Shown one piece after another: positions 9,113 through 19,933 of a DNA stretch of 64,000 nt. Under the pieces are notes generated by a model, which worked only from the letters and a program-made list of their open reading frames with translations, did no database searches and was not told the origin of the DNA. Both the position numbers and the translations under genes were made by a program. The stretch lies in contig JAUYUA010000045.1 in assembly GCA_030694935.1 (NCBI GenBank), forward strand, positions 1 through 64,000. Direction: 5' to 3'. The stretch's first letter is position 1. The number at the start of each line of letters is the position of its first letter. The DNA comes from Lutibacter sp. Lineage in GTDB: Bacteria > Bacteroidota > Bacteroidia > Flavobacteriales > Flavobacteriaceae.

Positions 9113-9414
9113 ACTTTTTAAGTGTCTAAAAAACCTTAGTTAAAAGAGTACATTTTTCAGGTGCCCTTTTTTAATTTTGGCATTTTCGTTTAAACTCACT
9201 GAAACCAACTTGTGAGCAATTTTAAAATTTGCAAAGTCTTTAAAATCAGTAATTAACATTATTGTTTTTTTTATGAAATAACACAAGAATGTTAAAAACT
9301 CACTAATAAATGTGAATAAGTAAGCCTTTTTGGTGTCTATTTTTTTTCAATATTTGTTTTACTCGTTTTTTACCGAAAAACAGCAACTAACTACTAACTA
9401 AAAAATCACGATTC
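9113..9414. other. Intergenic region upstream of nrdB
   Basis: No gene is seen. A TAATTTTG box lies at 9172-9179. TGTGAATAA at 9311-9319 reads TTATTCACA on the minus strand and fits the DnaA-box consensus TTWTNCACA once. Short CTAACTACTAACTAA repeats lie just before nrdB. No NrdR-type box was recognised. Confidence 0.4.
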
Positions 9415-10389
9415 ATGTCATTTATTGAACCTATTCTTCAGCCTAATAAAAATCGTTTTGTCATTTTTCCAATTCAACATCAGGATATTTGGGAATGGTA
9501 TAAAAAACAGGAAGCGAGTATTTGGACTGCGGAAGAAATTGATTTACACCAAGATGTTATTGACTGGGAAACAAAATTAAATGACGACGAGCGTTATTTT
9601 ATCAAACATATTTTGGCTTTTTTCGCTGCTTCTGACGGCATTGTAAACGAAAATTTGGCTGAAAATTTTGTGAGCGAAGTACAATATTCCGAAGCAAAAT
9701 TCTTTTATGGTTTTCAAATAATGATGGAAAATATCCATTCCGAAGTGTATTCATTGTTGATAGACACCTATGTTAAAAATGAAGCAGAAAAAGACCAGTT
9801 GTTCAACGCCATTGATGTTTTTCCTGCGATTAAAGAAAAAGCAGACTGGGCACTAAAATGGATTGAAAGTCCGAGTTTTGCCGAGCGATTAATTGCATTT
9901 GCGGCTGTTGAAGGCATCTTTTTCTCAGGAAGTTTTTGTTCTATTTTTTGGTTGAAAAAAAGAGGCTTAATGCCCGGATTGACTTTTTCAAACGAATTGA
10001 TTTCCCGCGATGAAGGAATGCATTGCGATTTCGCCATTCACCTGCACAACAATCATATCGTAAACAAGGTTTCCAAAGAACGCATCACAGAAATTTTAAC
10101 CAATGCGCTGGATATTGAACGCAAATTTATTACAGAATCATTGCCGGCCAGCTTAATTGGGATGAACGCAAAATTAATGTCGCAATATTTAGAGTTTGTG
10201 ACCGACCGATTGCTCACCGAGTTTAATTGCGATAAAGTGTACAATTCCACAAATCCGTTCGATTTTATGGAAATGATTTCTTTGGAAGGCAAAACCAATT
10301 TCTTTGAAAAACGCGTTTCAGAATATCAAAAAGCCGGCGTAAAAAGCGGCACAGGAACCGGGAGTATCAGTTTTGATGCGGAATTTTAA
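9415..10389 (+). CDS. nrdB: Ribonucleotide reductase class Ia, small subunit
   Basis: NrdB carries the diiron-tyrosyl radical needed to reduce ribonucleotides aerobically. The 324-residue protein resembles eukaryotic R2 more than E. coli NrdB ([34 protein letters not shown]). The spacing places the metal ligands at Asp74, Glu105 and His108 and the radical tyrosine at Tyr112. [11 protein letters not shown] holds further ligands. It is followed by nrdA on the same strand after 193 bases that hold a repeat. Confidence 0.95.
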   Translation: MSFIEPILQPNKNRFVIFPIQHQDIWEWYKKQEASIWTAEEIDLHQDVIDWETKLNDDERYFIKHILAFFAASDGIVNENLAENFVSEVQYSEAKFFYGFQIMMENIHSEVYSLLIDTYVKNEAEKDQLFNAIDVFPAIKEKADWALKWIESPSFAERLIAFAAVEGIFFSGSFCSIFWLKKRGLMPGLTFSNELISRDEGMHCDFAIHLHNNHIVNKVSKERITEILTNALDIERKFITESLPASLIGMNAKLMSQYLEFVTDRLLTEFNCDKVYNSTNPFDFMEMISLEGKTNFFEKRVSEYQKAGVKSGTGTGSISFDAEF

Positions 10390-10402
10390 GGATTTATGAG
10401 TT

Positions 10403-10532
10403 ACGATTTTAGATTTACGATTGTAAAATAAATTATTAAAATCAAATCAAACTCCCTTTCCTTGGGAAAGGGTTGGGGATAGGAATTAAGGCGGAATTTT
10501 TAAAATCCAAAAATTCGTAAATCTAAAATCGT
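10403..10532. repeat. 18-bp inverted repeat between nrdB and nrdA
   Basis: ACGATTTTAGATTTACGA at 10403-10420 is perfectly complementary to the sequence at 10515-10532. Between the arms lies a CTCCCTTTCC...GGGAAAGGG repeat (about 10449-10485). Similar ATCGTAAATC words occur near 165 and 385, so this is a dispersed repeat family and not an nrd-specific operator. Confidence 0.6.
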
Positions 10533-10582
10533 AAATCAAAAATATTTCAGTAGCTTACTAACTAACTAAATATAACCAAATA

Positions 10583-12964
10583 ATGTTTGTACTAAAAAGA
10601 GACGGCAAAAAAGAGCCTGTGATGTTTGATAAAATCACCGCCAGGGTTCGAAATATGTGTTATGGATTGAGTAGTCATGTAGATCCTGTTAAAGTTGCCA
10701 TGCGCGTCATTGAAGGATTGTATGATGGCGTTTCAACTTCCGAATTAGACAATTTAGCCGCTGAAACTGCAGCAACCATGACGGTGCAACATCCCGATTA
10801 CGCAAAACTTGCAGCGCGCATCGCCGTTTCAAACTTACATAAAAACACCAAAAAAGTTTTTTCTGAAGTGATGGCCGATTTGTACAATTACGTCAACCCG
10901 CGTACCGGAAAAAAGGCGCCATTGTTATCAGATGAAACCTATAAAGTAATTATGGCCAATGCCGAAAAAATTGATTCCACAATTATCTACAACAGGGATT
11001 TTGGGTACGATTATTTTGGGTTCAAAACCCTGGAACGTTCCTATTTGTTAAAATTGAATGGCGAAATAGCCGAACGCCCGCAACATATGTTAATGCGTGT
11101 TGCCATTGGAATTCATCAGGAAGATATTGATGAAGCCATTGAAACGTACGAATTGATGTCGAAAAAATTCTTTACGCACGCCACCCCAACGCTTTTCAAT
11201 GCAGGAACGCCAAAACCTCAAATGTCTTCGTGTTTTTTGTTGCAAATTAAAGACGACAGCATAGACGGCATTTATGATACCATAAAACAAACTGCGCAAA
11301 TTTCGCAGTCTGCCGGCGGCATTGGCTTGTCAATTCACAATGTGCGTGCCACGGGTTCTTATATTCGCGGTACAAACGGCACCTCTAACGGCATTGTCCC
11401 AATGTTAAAAGTATTTAATGATACGGCCCGTTATGTGGATCAGGGCGGCGGAAAACGAAAAGGATCTTTTGCCATTTATATGGAACCTTGGCACGCCGAT
11501 GTTTTTGATTTTCTGGATTTGCGCAAAAATACCGGTGCCGAAGAAAATCGTGCACGTGATTTGTTTTACGCGATGTGGATTCCCGATTTATTTATGAAAC
11601 GCGTGGAAGAAAATGGCGACTGGACATTAATGTGTCCAAATGAATGTCCACATTTATTTGACACTTACGGAGAGGAATTTGAGAAATTATATACCGGTTA
11701 CGAAAAAGTGGGAAAAGGCCGAAAAACCATCAAAGCACGCTTGCTTTGGGAGAAAATACTGGAAGCCCAAATAGAAACCGGGAATCCGTATATGCTTTAT
11801 AAAGATGCCGCCAACCGAAAATCAAATCAAAAGAATTTAGGAACCATCCGTTCTTCAAATTTGTGTACCGAAATTATGGAATATACCGCAAAAGACGAGG
11901 TTGCGGTTTGTAATTTGGCGTCTATTGCGCTTCCTATGTTTGTTGATGAAGATGAAAATGGAACCAAATTTTTCAACCATCAAAAACTGCATAAAATCAC
12001 CAAAAAAATCACCCGAAATTTGGATACGGTAATCGATCGAAATTATTATCCGGTGAAAGAAGCCGAAAATTCGAATTTCCGTCACAGGCCCATCGGACTT
12101 GGCGTTCAAGGTTTGGCTGATGCTTTTATTATGCTGCGTTTGCCTTTTACCAGTGATGAAGCAAAAAAACTAAATGAAGAAATTTTTGAAACCATTTATT
12201 TTGCGGCAGTAACTTCTTCTATGGAAATTGCGAAAGCAAAAGAACCATACTCTTCATTCAAAGGATCACCCATGTCATTAGGTGAATTTCAGTTTAATAT
12301 GTGGGGTGTTTCGGAAGATGAGTTAAGCGGAAGATGGGATTGGAAAGCGTTGCGTAAAAAAGTGATTAAAAACGGCGTTAGAAACTCTTTGTTGGTGGCG
12401 CCGATGCCAACCGCCTCAACTTCGCAAATATTGGGAAACAACGAAGCTTTTGAACCATACACTTCAAATATTTATACCCGCAGGGTTTTAAGCGGGGAAT
12501 TTATTGTGGTGAACAAACATTTATTGGAAGATTTGGTTGATTTGGGCTTGTGGGACAATGAAATGAAAGAAGCCATTATGCGCGCCAACGGTTCGGTTCA
12601 GCATATTGACAATATTCCGCAAGAATTGAAAGATTTGTACAAAACCGTTTGGGAAATGAGCATGAAAGATATTATTGATATGTCGCGTCAGCGCGGCTAT
12701 TTTATTGACCAATCGCAATCGTTAAACTTATTTATGCAAGACGCCAATTATGCGAAATTAACTTCGATGCATTTTTATGCTTGGAAATCGGGATTAAAAA
12801 CGGGGATGTATTATTTGCGTACCAAAAGTGCCGTGAATGCCACTCAATTTACGGTTTCAAACGTAAAAAAGGAAGAGGAAAAACCGCTTACGCCTGAAGA
12901 ATTAAGACAAATGATTCTGCAATCAAAAGAAAATCCGGATGATTGTGAAATGTGTGGATCATAG
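10583..12964 (+). CDS. nrdA: Ribonucleotide reductase class Ia, large subunit
   Basis: NrdA binds NDP substrates and allosteric effectors and works with NrdB. The 793-residue protein begins with an ATP-cone ([20 protein letters not shown]), so dATP inhibition is expected. The catalytic core has [27 protein letters not shown], the NLCTEI motif and the [13 protein letters not shown] loop. The C-terminus ends CEMCGS, the redox-active CxxC pair that is reduced by thioredoxin or glutaredoxin. A terminator follows. Confidence 0.96.
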   Translation: MFVLKRDGKKEPVMFDKITARVRNMCYGLSSHVDPVKVAMRVIEGLYDGVSTSELDNLAAETAATMTVQHPDYAKLAARIAVSNLHKNTKKVFSEVMADLYNYVNPRTGKKAPLLSDETYKVIMANAEKIDSTIIYNRDFGYDYFGFKTLERSYLLKLNGEIAERPQHMLMRVAIGIHQEDIDEAIETYELMSKKFFTHATPTLFNAGTPKPQMSSCFLLQIKDDSIDGIYDTIKQTAQISQSAGGIGLSIHNVRATGSYIRGTNGTSNGIVPMLKVFNDTARYVDQGGGKRKGSFAIYMEPWHADVFDFLDLRKNTGAEENRARDLFYAMWIPDLFMKRVEENGDWTLMCPNECPHLFDTYGEEFEKLYTGYEKVGKGRKTIKARLLWEKILEAQIETGNPYMLYKDAANRKSNQKNLGTIRSSNLCTEIMEYTAKDEVAVCNLASIALPMFVDEDENGTKFFNHQKLHKITKKITRNLDTVIDRNYYPVKEAENSNFRHRPIGLGVQGLADAFIMLRLPFTSDEAKKLNEEIFETIYFAAVTSSMEIAKAKEPYSSFKGSPMSLGEFQFNMWGVSEDELSGRWDWKALRKKVIKNGVRNSLLVAPMPTASTSQILGNNEAFEPYTSNIYTRRVLSGEFIVVNKHLLEDLVDLGLWDNEMKEAIMRANGSVQHIDNIPQELKDLYKTVWEMSMKDIIDMSRQRGYFIDQSQSLNLFMQDANYAKLTSMHFYAWKSGLKTGMYYLRTKSAVNATQFTVSNVKKEEEKPLTPEELRQMILQSKENPDDCEMCGS

Positions 12965-12987
12965 TTTTAAAAAGTTACCTTTTTTGA

Positions 12988-13030
12988 AGAATCCCCTGCT
13001 TTTATGTAGAAAGTTGGGGTTTCTTATTTT
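12988..13030 (+). terminator. Terminator after nrdA
   Basis: AGAATCCCC (12988-12996) pairs with GGGGTTTCT (13016-13024) with one mismatch and is followed by TATTTTT. Confidence 0.6.
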
Positions 13031-13167
13031 TCAAAAGACATTTTAAAATCCACAATTTTAGCAACCACACTTTTTTAGGGTAAGTGAAATTCGCATAAAA
13101 TTGAAATTCAAGGATAAATACTTTTTAAAGGAGTGATAATTGTTAGGGTTAAATAAAATTTAAAATG

Positions 13168-13175
13168 TAATTTTG
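13168..13175 (+). promoter_or_regulatory. -7 element TAATTTTG of the PiT transporter gene
   Basis: TAATTTTG lies 21 bases before the ATG at 13197; a TTG at 13140-13142 is 25 bases upstream of it. The TTG inside this box (13173) is in frame with the gene but is better read as promoter than as start codon. Confidence 0.5.
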
Positions 13176-13196
13176 CCAAACTTTAACATCAAAATA

Positions 13197-15461
13197 ATGG
13201 GAGATTTTTACATTTTAATGCTTATCTCACTAGTCGTATTGGCAATTGTTGATTTGGTAGTGGGTGTTAGTAACGATGCCGTAAACTTTTTAAATTCGGC
13301 GATTGGCTCTAAAGCAATTTCAATGCGAACAATTATGATTGTGGCAAGTTTGGGCGTATTTGCTGGGGCCATATTTTCTAGCGGAATGATGGAAGTTGCC
13401 AGAAAAGGCATTTTTATTCCCAGTGAATTTTACTTTGATGAAATTATGATTATTTTCATGGCGGTAATGATTACGGATGTTTTACTGCTGGACTTATTTA
13501 ACTCCCTCGGATTGCCAACATCTACCACCGTTTCATTGGTATTTGAATTATTGGGTGCGGCCGTGGTTATGGCTTTAATAAAAATATATGCCTCCGATTC
13601 TGAAACTATTTTGAATCTTGGAAAATATATCAACTCAGATTCTGCATTGAGAATTATCTCCGGAATATTAATGTCGGTAGTCATCGCCTTTTCCGTAGGC
13701 TCATTTGTTCAATATTTTTCACGGTTGCTATTTTCATTTCATTATGAGAAAAAAATGAAATATATTGGCACTGCTTTTGGAAGTGCCGCATTAACCGCCA
13801 TTACTTATTTTATTTTTATCAATGGTTTGCATGGCACTCCTTTTGCCAGTCAAATTTCTAAATTGTTAGAAGGAAATGCGTTTTATATTATAGCGGGCAG
13901 TTTTATTTTTTGGTTGATTTTTTCTATCATATTTTCTTATATATTTAAAAAAAATAATCTTGTTTTAGTTATTATCATAGGTACATTTGGACTTGCCTTG
14001 GCTTTTGCCGGCAACGATTTGGTGAACTTTATTGGAGTGCCAATGGCAGCATGGCATTCTTATGAAGCCTGGTCTGCATCGGGAGTTGACGCCAGTTCAT
14101 TTTCTATGGAAGTTTTAGCAGAAAAAGTTCCTACCGAAACAGGCTTATTGTTTATTGCAGGGGCAATTATGGTGCTTACTTTATGGTTTTCCAAAAAAGC
14201 AAAAACTGTAACAGAAACCGAAATTGGATTGGCAAGACAAGGTGATGGCCACGAAAAATTCCAGGCTAATTTTTTATCTCGATTTATCGTAAGAGGATCA
14301 TTAAGTGTTGGCAACGCAATTAACTATTTTCTGCCTTTAAGAATGCAGGAAAAAATTGATGGCCAGTTTTTAAAACCGGTCATTAATTTGCCAAAAGACA
14401 AATCATTTGAGTTGCCGGCTTTTGATATGATCAGGGCTTCCGTAAATTTGATGGTGTCCGGGATATTAATATCAATCGCAACTTCCTATAAATTGCCATT
14501 GTCTACCACTTACGTAACATTTATGGTTGCCATGGGTACTTCCTTGGCCGACAGGGCTTGGGATAGAGAGAGCGCCGTGTTTAGGGTTGCAGGTGTTATG
14601 AATGTTATTTTCGGTTGGTTTTCAACAGCGTTAATTGCGTTTGTTTCTGCTGGCGTTTTTGTATATTTTATTAATTTGGGAGGAACTCCGGTAATTGCAA
14701 TTTTGTTGTTGCTGGTTGGTTTTTTATTGGTGAGAAGCACCATAAATCACACAAAAAGAGTAAAAGAGGAAAAGAAGAAAAGCTATATTGACCGTGCTGA
14801 GTTAATCACCATTAATGAAGTGATAAACGAAAGTTCTGACCATATTTCTGAAGTGATAAGACGCGTAAATAAATTATATACCAATGTGGTCAATGATTTA
14901 GGTTTACACGATTTAAAAAAACTTTCTAAAACTGAAAAGCATGTTAAAAAGCTGAATAAAGAAGTAAATGTACTTAAAGAGGATGTGTTTTATTTTATCA
15001 GATCACTTCATGAAACTTCTGTTGAAGCAAGCAGATTTTACATATTGGTATTGGGATACTTACAGGATATCACGCAATCAATCGAGTATATTTCAACAAC
15101 AAGCTACAAACATGTCAGCAATAACCACAAAAATTTAAAGAAATCCCAAATAGGCGATTTAACGATTGTTAGTGAAAAATTGATTGTTTTATTCGATAAA
15201 ATTGAGGCCGATTTCAATAAAAAGGATTTCAATAATTTGGCAGCGATAATTGCCGAAAAACAAGCCTTGTTTGATCATCTTTCTGGCTCTATCGACAAGC
15301 AAATTTCAAGAATCAGAACAGAGGAATCAAGTCCGAAAAACACAACATTATATTTTGGAATTTTATTGGAAACCAAAGATTTAATTTCAGCTTTAATGAA
15401 TTTACTGGAGTTGTATCAAGAGTTTTATGTACTTGGGAAAGACAGTAAAAAATCGAAATAA
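13197..15461 (+). CDS. PiT-family inorganic phosphate transporter with PhoU-like tail
   Basis: A 754-residue inner-membrane protein. The first 530 residues carry the duplicated PiT signatures VVGVSNDAVNFLNSAIG and FAGNDLVNFIGVPMAA, with many hydrophobic helices; PiT carriers import phosphate with H+ or Na+. After a basic linker (NHTKRVKEEKKKS) the last 210 residues are soluble and helical and resemble PhoU/DUF47 proteins. Its promoter lacks the Pho-box-like repeats of pstS and the porin, so it is probably a constitutive low-affinity route. It ends convergently with phoU, with a shared terminator. Confidence 0.88.
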   Translation: MGDFYILMLISLVVLAIVDLVVGVSNDAVNFLNSAIGSKAISMRTIMIVASLGVFAGAIFSSGMMEVARKGIFIPSEFYFDEIMIIFMAVMITDVLLLDLFNSLGLPTSTTVSLVFELLGAAVVMALIKIYASDSETILNLGKYINSDSALRIISGILMSVVIAFSVGSFVQYFSRLLFSFHYEKKMKYIGTAFGSAALTAITYFIFINGLHGTPFASQISKLLEGNAFYIIAGSFIFWLIFSIIFSYIFKKNNLVLVIIIGTFGLALAFAGNDLVNFIGVPMAAWHSYEAWSASGVDASSFSMEVLAEKVPTETGLLFIAGAIMVLTLWFSKKAKTVTETEIGLARQGDGHEKFQANFLSRFIVRGSLSVGNAINYFLPLRMQEKIDGQFLKPVINLPKDKSFELPAFDMIRASVNLMVSGILISIATSYKLPLSTTYVTFMVAMGTSLADRAWDRESAVFRVAGVMNVIFGWFSTALIAFVSAGVFVYFINLGGTPVIAILLLLVGFLLVRSTINHTKRVKEEKKKSYIDRAELITINEVINESSDHISEVIRRVNKLYTNVVNDLGLHDLKKLSKTEKHVKKLNKEVNVLKEDVFYFIRSLHETSVEASRFYILVLGYLQDITQSIEYISTTSYKHVSNNHKNLKKSQIGDLTIVSEKLIVLFDKIEADFNKKDFNNLAAIIAEKQALFDHLSGSIDKQISRIRTEESSPKNTTLYFGILLETKDLISALMNLLELYQEFYVLGKDSKKSK

Positions 15462-15507
15462 GTTTATAAAGATTCATAAAAAAAGGGCGAAGGCTTTTAA
15501 ATAAATA

Positions 15508-15541
15508 AAAAAACCTGTTCAATCAACTGAACAGGTTTTTT
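15508..15541. terminator. Bidirectional terminator between PiT gene and phoU
   Basis: A perfect 14-bp stem (AAAAAACCTGTTCA / TGAACAGGTTTTTT) around ATCAAC has an A-run on one side and a T-run on the other, so it can serve both convergent genes. Confidence 0.9.
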
Positions 15542-15593
15542 CATAAAACACATATTTTTCATTATTTATAATGAAATTAATTGCTTCTAAAAT

Positions 15594-16256
15594 TTACTTT
15601 TTCTTTTTATGTTTTAAAATTTCTGCATCGATAAAATAGATAATGCTTTCAGAAATGTTTTTCAGCAAATCGCCAACTTTTTCAAATTTTTTCATCACCA
15701 CCAGCGCCATTAAATATTGCCTAATTAATTCAGGGTTTTTAACGGCGTCTTCAGCAACAATATCAAAAGCTTTTGCATTTATTTCATTGATAATTTTATC
15801 TTTTTTAAATACTTTTCGGGCCACTTTTAAGTTTTCATCTGTAAAAGCAGTTATCACATCCTTAATCATGCTTTCAAGGGTTTCAAACATAAGGTTAAAC
15901 TGCATTCTTTCAACAAGATCGGGCACCAGTTTTTGGTTTAAATCAATGGTGTGGTTTGCGATATCAAATGCCTGGTCTCCTATGCGCTCTAAATTATAAT
16001 TAATTTTAAGCAATGCCAATGCAAATCTCAAATCGGTTGCCACGGGGCTATACAATGCAATAAAATGATCGGTGTCCTTTTCTATTCTTATGTCGAGCGA
16101 ATTGACCCTTTTTTCCTTTAAAATAACCTCTTCGGCCAAATCAGTGTCAAAAGACGTAAACGCTTCATAGGCAAGTTGCACCTGTTTATGAACCAAGTTT
16201 AACATTTCTTCCCCACTTTTACTTAAAACAGCTCTTTGTTCTTCAATATTTATCAT
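15594..16256 (-). CDS. phoU: Phosphate signalling complex protein PhoU
   Basis: PhoU links the PstSCAB transporter to the PhoR/PhoB-type sensor system and down-regulates uptake. The 220-residue protein has two PhoU repeats with the typical VNSLDIRIEKDTDHFIA, ATDLRFALALLKINYNLERIGDQA and VMKKFEKVGDLLKNISES segments. It is the last gene of the pst operon, 14 bases after pstB. Confidence 0.95.
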   Translation of the reverse strand: MINIEEQRAVLSKSGEEMLNLVHKQVQLAYEAFTSFDTDLAEEVILKEKRVNSLDIRIEKDTDHFIALYSPVATDLRFALALLKINYNLERIGDQAFDIANHTIDLNQKLVPDLVERMQFNLMFETLESMIKDVITAFTDENLKVARKVFKKDKIINEINAKAFDIVAEDAVKNPELIRQYLMALVVMKKFEKVGDLLKNISESIIYFIDAEILKHKKKK

Positions 16257-16270
16257 AACTTATTTATTTT

Positions 16271-17083
16271 TTAACCGAACCTTCCTGTGATATAATTTTC
16301 TGTCCTCTTTTTTTCCGGATTTGTGAATATTTTTTTTGTTTTATCAAACTCAATCAATTCGCCCATATAAAAAAATGCGGTATAATCGCTTATTCTCGCG
16401 GCCTGTTGCATATTATGGGTAACAATAATAATGGTATAATCCTTTTTTAATTGATGGATTAATTCTTCAATTTTAGCGGTGGAAATTGGATCGAGCGCAG
16501 AGGTTGGCTCATCCATTAAAATAATGGAAGGTTCAACCGCCAAGGTTCTTGCAATGCACAAACGTTGTTGTTGTCCGCCCGACAAAGTTAATGCCGATTT
16601 GTTTAAATTGTCTTTAGCCTCATTCCATAAATCGGCTTGAATCAACGCCTTTTCCACACGGTCTGCAATCAATTTTTTGTCTTTGATGCCTTGAATTTTC
16701 AATCCGTAAGCAACATTTTCAAAAATGGATTTTGGAAAAGGATTTGGTTTTTGAAAAACCATGCCAACATCTTTTCTTAATTGCTCCAGCTGTATTTTGT
16801 TTTTGTAAATATTATTATCGTCAATTTTTATTTTGCCTTCCATTTTAAAATCTTCAATATAATCGTTCATTCTGTTGAACAAACGCAAGAAAGTAGATTT
16901 ACCGCAACCCGATGGGCCAATGAAAGCAGTGATGGTTTTTGGTTTGATGTTCATGGAAACATCTTTAATGGCCTGAAAATCGCCATAAAAAACATTTACA
17001 TCTTTGGTTTGTAATTTGTATTTTTCAGCAATTGGGGTTTCAATTTTAGGATCTTCAGTTTTTTCTGTCATAATTTCACTCAT
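16271..17083 (-). CDS. pstB: Phosphate ABC transporter ATP-binding protein
   Basis: PstB powers high-affinity phosphate import. The 270-residue protein has Walker [10 protein letters not shown], the signature [16 protein letters not shown], Walker [13 protein letters not shown] and the switch histidine in [13 protein letters not shown] longer frame opens inside pstA, but the ATG at 17083 sits 4 bases after the pstA stop and is the natural start. Confidence 0.96.
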   Translation of the reverse strand: MSEIMTEKTEDPKIETPIAEKYKLQTKDVNVFYGDFQAIKDVSMNIKPKTITAFIGPSGCGKSTFLRLFNRMNDYIEDFKMEGKIKIDDNNIYKNKIQLEQLRKDVGMVFQKPNPFPKSIFENVAYGLKIQGIKDKKLIADRVEKALIQADLWNEAKDNLNKSALTLSGGQQQRLCIARTLAVEPSIILMDEPTSALDPISTAKIEELIHQLKKDYTIIIVTHNMQQAARISDYTAFFYMGELIEFDKTKKIFTNPEKKRTENYITGRFG

Positions 17084-17087
17084 TGTA

Positions 17088-17942
17088 TTACTGTAGTTTT
17101 TTTTGCCATTTGTTTCTAAAATAAACAGCGATTCCATTCATGATAAAGGTAATTAATAATAAGATAATAATGGCAGCTGCAGCATTGTCAATAAACCCTT
17201 GTTGAGGTCTTGATATCCAGTTAAAAATTTGGATTGGCAAAACCGAAAATTGGTCTAGCGGACCTCGTGGCGCAAAAGGCACATAGGCCAAAGCACCCAC
17301 AACAATTAAGGGAGCGGCTTCACCAACAGCTCTTGAAAGCGCCAAAATAACGCCGGTTAAAATACCGCCGCTTGAAGCCGGCAATACCTGATTCCATATT
17401 GTTTGCCATTTTGAGGCGCCCAATGCATAAGATGCGTCTCGAATTGAATTTGGAACCGCTTTTATGGCTTCTCTTGTCGCAACTACAATAATGGGCAGAA
17501 TTAAAAGGGACAAAGTTAAAGCGCCCGCCAAAACACTTGCGCCTAAATTCATGATTCTCACAAAAACTTCCAATCCCAGCAATCCGTAAATAATGGACGG
17601 AACGCCCGCTAAATTAGAAATATTAATTTCCAGCATTGCTGAAAGCCTGTTTTTTTTGGCATATTCTTCTAAATAAACACCAGCGGCAACACTTATGGGA
17701 AATGAAATTATTGCCGTTAGAACTAAAACCCACACACTCCCCATCAACGGTGTCCATATTCCCGATTTTTCTGCTTTTCGCGATGGCAAATCGGTAATAA
17801 AAGCCCAATCTATTCTGCTTAATCCATCAACTAAGATTCCGCCTATAAAAATAACCAGCATTACCAAGCCGATTAAGGTACAAGCAATTCCCCAAAATTT
17901 GAACAACTGATCTTTCAGTCTGTTTTTCTGAATGCTAGTCAT
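17088..17942 (-). CDS. pstA: Phosphate ABC transporter permease PstA
   Basis: The 284-residue membrane subunit has six hydrophobic helices and the permease EAA-type loop ([22 protein letters not shown]). It forms the channel with PstC. It overlaps the end of pstC by 8 bases, which points to translational coupling. Confidence 0.95.
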   Translation of the reverse strand: MTSIQKNRLKDQLFKFWGIACTLIGLVMLVIFIGGILVDGLSRIDWAFITDLPSRKAEKSGIWTPLMGSVWVLVLTAIISFPISVAAGVYLEEYAKKNRLSAMLEINISNLAGVPSIIYGLLGLEVFVRIMNLGASVLAGALTLSLLILPIIVVATREAIKAVPNSIRDASYALGASKWQTIWNQVLPASSGGILTGVILALSRAVGEAAPLIVVGALAYVPFAPRGPLDQFSVLPIQIFNWISRPQQGFIDNAAAAIIILLLITFIMNGIAVYFRNKWQKKLQ

Positions 17943-18813
17943 ATTTTTCTCGGTATTTTTTTCTGATTCGGAAACTCACGGTATTCAGTAAAAAGGTAAA
18001 TACAAACAAGGTAATTCCAGCCGCAAAAATAGTTCTGTACTCCAAGGAGCCATGTTGCACATCGCCCAAACTTACCTGAACAATGTAAGCGGTAATGGTT
18101 TCAACAGGAACCGTTGGGTCTAATGTTAGTCTTGGTTGTTGGCCTGCGGCAATTGCCACAATCATTGTTTCTCCAATGGCTCTTGAAATGGCTAAAATAA
18201 TGGAAACAATAATACCGGAAGATGCTGCCGGCACCACCACTTTAAAAGCGGTTTGAAGTCGGGTTGCGCCCATACCGTAAGAAGCTTCCCTCAATGATTT
18301 TGGAACAGCAAATAAAGCATCTTCACTTAAGGAAGACACAAAAGGAATAATCATAATTCCCATCACAATACCGGCAGAAAGCGAGTTAAATCCCGATAAA
18401 CTTGGCATAAATTGCTGTAAATAGGGCGTAACCACCACCAATGCAAAAAACCCGTAAACTACCGATGGCACTGCTGCCAACAGTTCCAATAATGGTTTAA
18501 TTGTTTTTCTAAAACTTCTTGGGGCGTATTCACTTAAATAAATACTGATGGACAAGCCTATGGGCATCGCAACAGAAATTGCGATAAAGGTGGTAAGCAG
18601 TGTTCCTGAAAGCAAAGGAAGAATTCCGTAATGTTTTTCAGTAAATAAAGGTGTCCATTGGGTATCGGTGAAAAAATCGAAAATAGAGACCTCTTTAAAG
18701 AATAGAAAAGCTTCAATGGCAAGCACTAAAATAATGCCAATAGTCACTGCAATAGTGACTAACGCACTTGATAAAAGTGATTTTTCAATGATTAATTCTT
18801 TGATTTTACGCAT
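17935..18813 (-). CDS. pstC: Phosphate ABC transporter permease PstC
   Basis: A 292-residue inner-membrane permease with the EAA loop ALFAVPKSLREASYGMGATR and the usual VPSVVYGFFAL segment. The ATG at 18813 is used; the codon before it is TTG. It is separated from pstS by a 14-bp-stem hairpin. Confidence 0.95.
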   Translation of the reverse strand: MRKIKELIIEKSLLSSALVTIAVTIGIILVLAIEAFLFFKEVSIFDFFTDTQWTPLFTEKHYGILPLLSGTLLTTFIAISVAMPIGLSISIYLSEYAPRSFRKTIKPLLELLAAVPSVVYGFFALVVVTPYLQQFMPSLSGFNSLSAGIVMGIMIIPFVSSLSEDALFAVPKSLREASYGMGATRLQTAFKVVVPAASSGIIVSIILAISRAIGETMIVAIAAGQQPRLTLDPTVPVETITAYIVQVSLGDVQHGSLEYRTIFAAGITLFVFTFLLNTVSFRIRKKYREKYD

Positions 18814-18827
18814 CAAATTTTATTTAA

Positions 18828-18862
18828 AACAAAATCAGATGAAAGATACATCTGATTTTGTT
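18828..18862 (-). terminator. Intercistronic hairpin between pstS and pstC
   Basis: AACAAAATCAGATG (18828-18841) is perfectly complementary to 18849-18862. The minus-strand sequence after it is T-rich but interrupted, so it looks like an attenuator or RNA-stabilising hairpin that leaves pstS in excess over the membrane subunits. Confidence 0.65.
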
Positions 18863-18877
18863 ATGTTAAGATTTTGC

Positions 18878-19831
18878 TTATTTGTTTTTTTCAACAAAAG
18901 CCTTAAAATTTTCTTTTTGTTTTGCGTAAAGTGCTACAGGCAATTTAATGTAACCTACATCTTCAGATAATTCTGCGGCATTGTCAAGATAAAAATTAAC
19001 AAATTCAATAACCTCAGGATGTTTGATGGAAGAGCTGTTTACGTAGATTAATAAAGGTCTGGATAAAGGACTGTAGGTTCCGTTGCTAACTGTTTCCAAT
19101 GATGGCAACACCACTTCTGTTCCGTTATGTACGCCAATTAATTTTAATTTGTCTTTGCTTTCTTCAAAGTAAGCCAATCCAAAGAAACCTAAACCATATT
19201 TATCTCCTGCAATTCCCTGAACCAATACATGGTCATCTTCACTTGCGGTATAATCACCTCTGCTTGAACCGCTTTTTCCGTTAATTGCTTCGGTAAAATA
19301 ATCAAAAGTTCCTGATGCTGTACCCGGTCCAAATAAGTGAATTTCTTCATTTGGCCATTCCGGACGAATTTGGTTCCACTTCATGATTTTTCCTTGGGCT
19401 GCAGGTTCCCAAATTTTCTTCAATTCTTCAACGGTAAAGCTATCAACCCAAGTATTGCCTGGGTTTACCACAACTGCCAATCCATCATAAGCAACTTCCA
19501 ATCCTAAATACGTAATGTTGTTTTCTGCACAAGCTTCAATTTCTTTGTCTTTTATCGGACGAGAAGCGTTTGAAATGTTTGTTTCTCCTCTTGAGAATTT
19601 TTGAAAACCGCCACCAGTTCCTGAAACCCCGATGGTTACTTTTACATTTGGCTGAACTGCCCTAAATTCTTCTGCCACAGCTTCTGTTATTGGGAAAACA
19701 GTGCTTGAGCCATCAATGCTGATGTTGCCAGTTAATTTTGCGGCATCTGTGCCACCATCTTTTTGTTCTTTTTTGTTTCCGCAAGCTCCAAACACCAAAG
19801 CTAAGGATAAGATAATTACTAATTTTTTCAT
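18878..19831 (-). CDS. pstS: Phosphate ABC transporter substrate-binding lipoprotein
   Basis: PstS captures phosphate in the periplasm for PstCAB. From the ATG at 19831 the protein has 317 residues. A lipoprotein signal ends at Cys17 ([11 protein letters not shown]). Phosphate-loop motifs are present: [18 protein letters not shown] and [16 protein letters not shown], then [17 protein letters not shown]. It is the first gene of pstSCAB-phoU and is preceded by the Pho-box-like repeat at 19874-19890. Confidence 0.95.
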   Translation of the reverse strand: MKKLVIILSLALVFGACGNKKEQKDGGTDAAKLTGNISIDGSSTVFPITEAVAEEFRAVQPNVKVTIGVSGTGGGFQKFSRGETNISNASRPIKDKEIEACAENNITYLGLEVAYDGLAVVVNPGNTWVDSFTVEELKKIWEPAAQGKIMKWNQIRPEWPNEEIHLFGPGTASGTFDYFTEAINGKSGSSRGDYTASEDDHVLVQGIAGDKYGLGFFGLAYFEESKDKLKLIGVHNGTEVVLPSLETVSNGTYSPLSRPLLIYVNSSSIKHPEVIEFVNFYLDNAAELSEDVGYIKLPVALYAKQKENFKAFVEKNK

Positions 19832-19855
19832 TTTTGTCTGTTTTAATTTGTTTTG

Positions 19856-19890
19856 CAAAATAACGGGTTATTTGTTAAGTTTAAGTTAAC
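19856..19890 (-). promoter_or_regulatory. Pho-box-like direct repeat and -7 element before pstS
   Basis: Two GTTAAG/GTTAAC words lie exactly 11 bp apart on the plus strand (19874-19879, 19885-19890); in gene orientation they read GTTAAC-N5-CTTAAC. Exactly 14 bases separate the last repeat from a TTTGCA (CAAA at 19856-19859). The porin gene has the same arrangement, so this is probably where a PhoB-like regulator binds. Confidence 0.6.
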
Positions 19891-19933
19891 TAAAAATTAT
19901 TTGATTACTATTGTTTTCTTTAGATTAAGTGAT

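Noticed and set aside
10449-10485. Operator between nrdB and nrdA
   Set aside because: The GGGAAAGGG palindromic sequence belongs to dispersed repeats and is not a recognisable NrdR box.
13173-13196. TTG start for the PiT transporter
   Set aside because: The TTG is part of the TAATTTTG promoter element; the ATG at 13197 gives a normal start.
17623-17808. Second minus-strand frame inside pstA
   Set aside because: Out-of-frame shadow of pstA.
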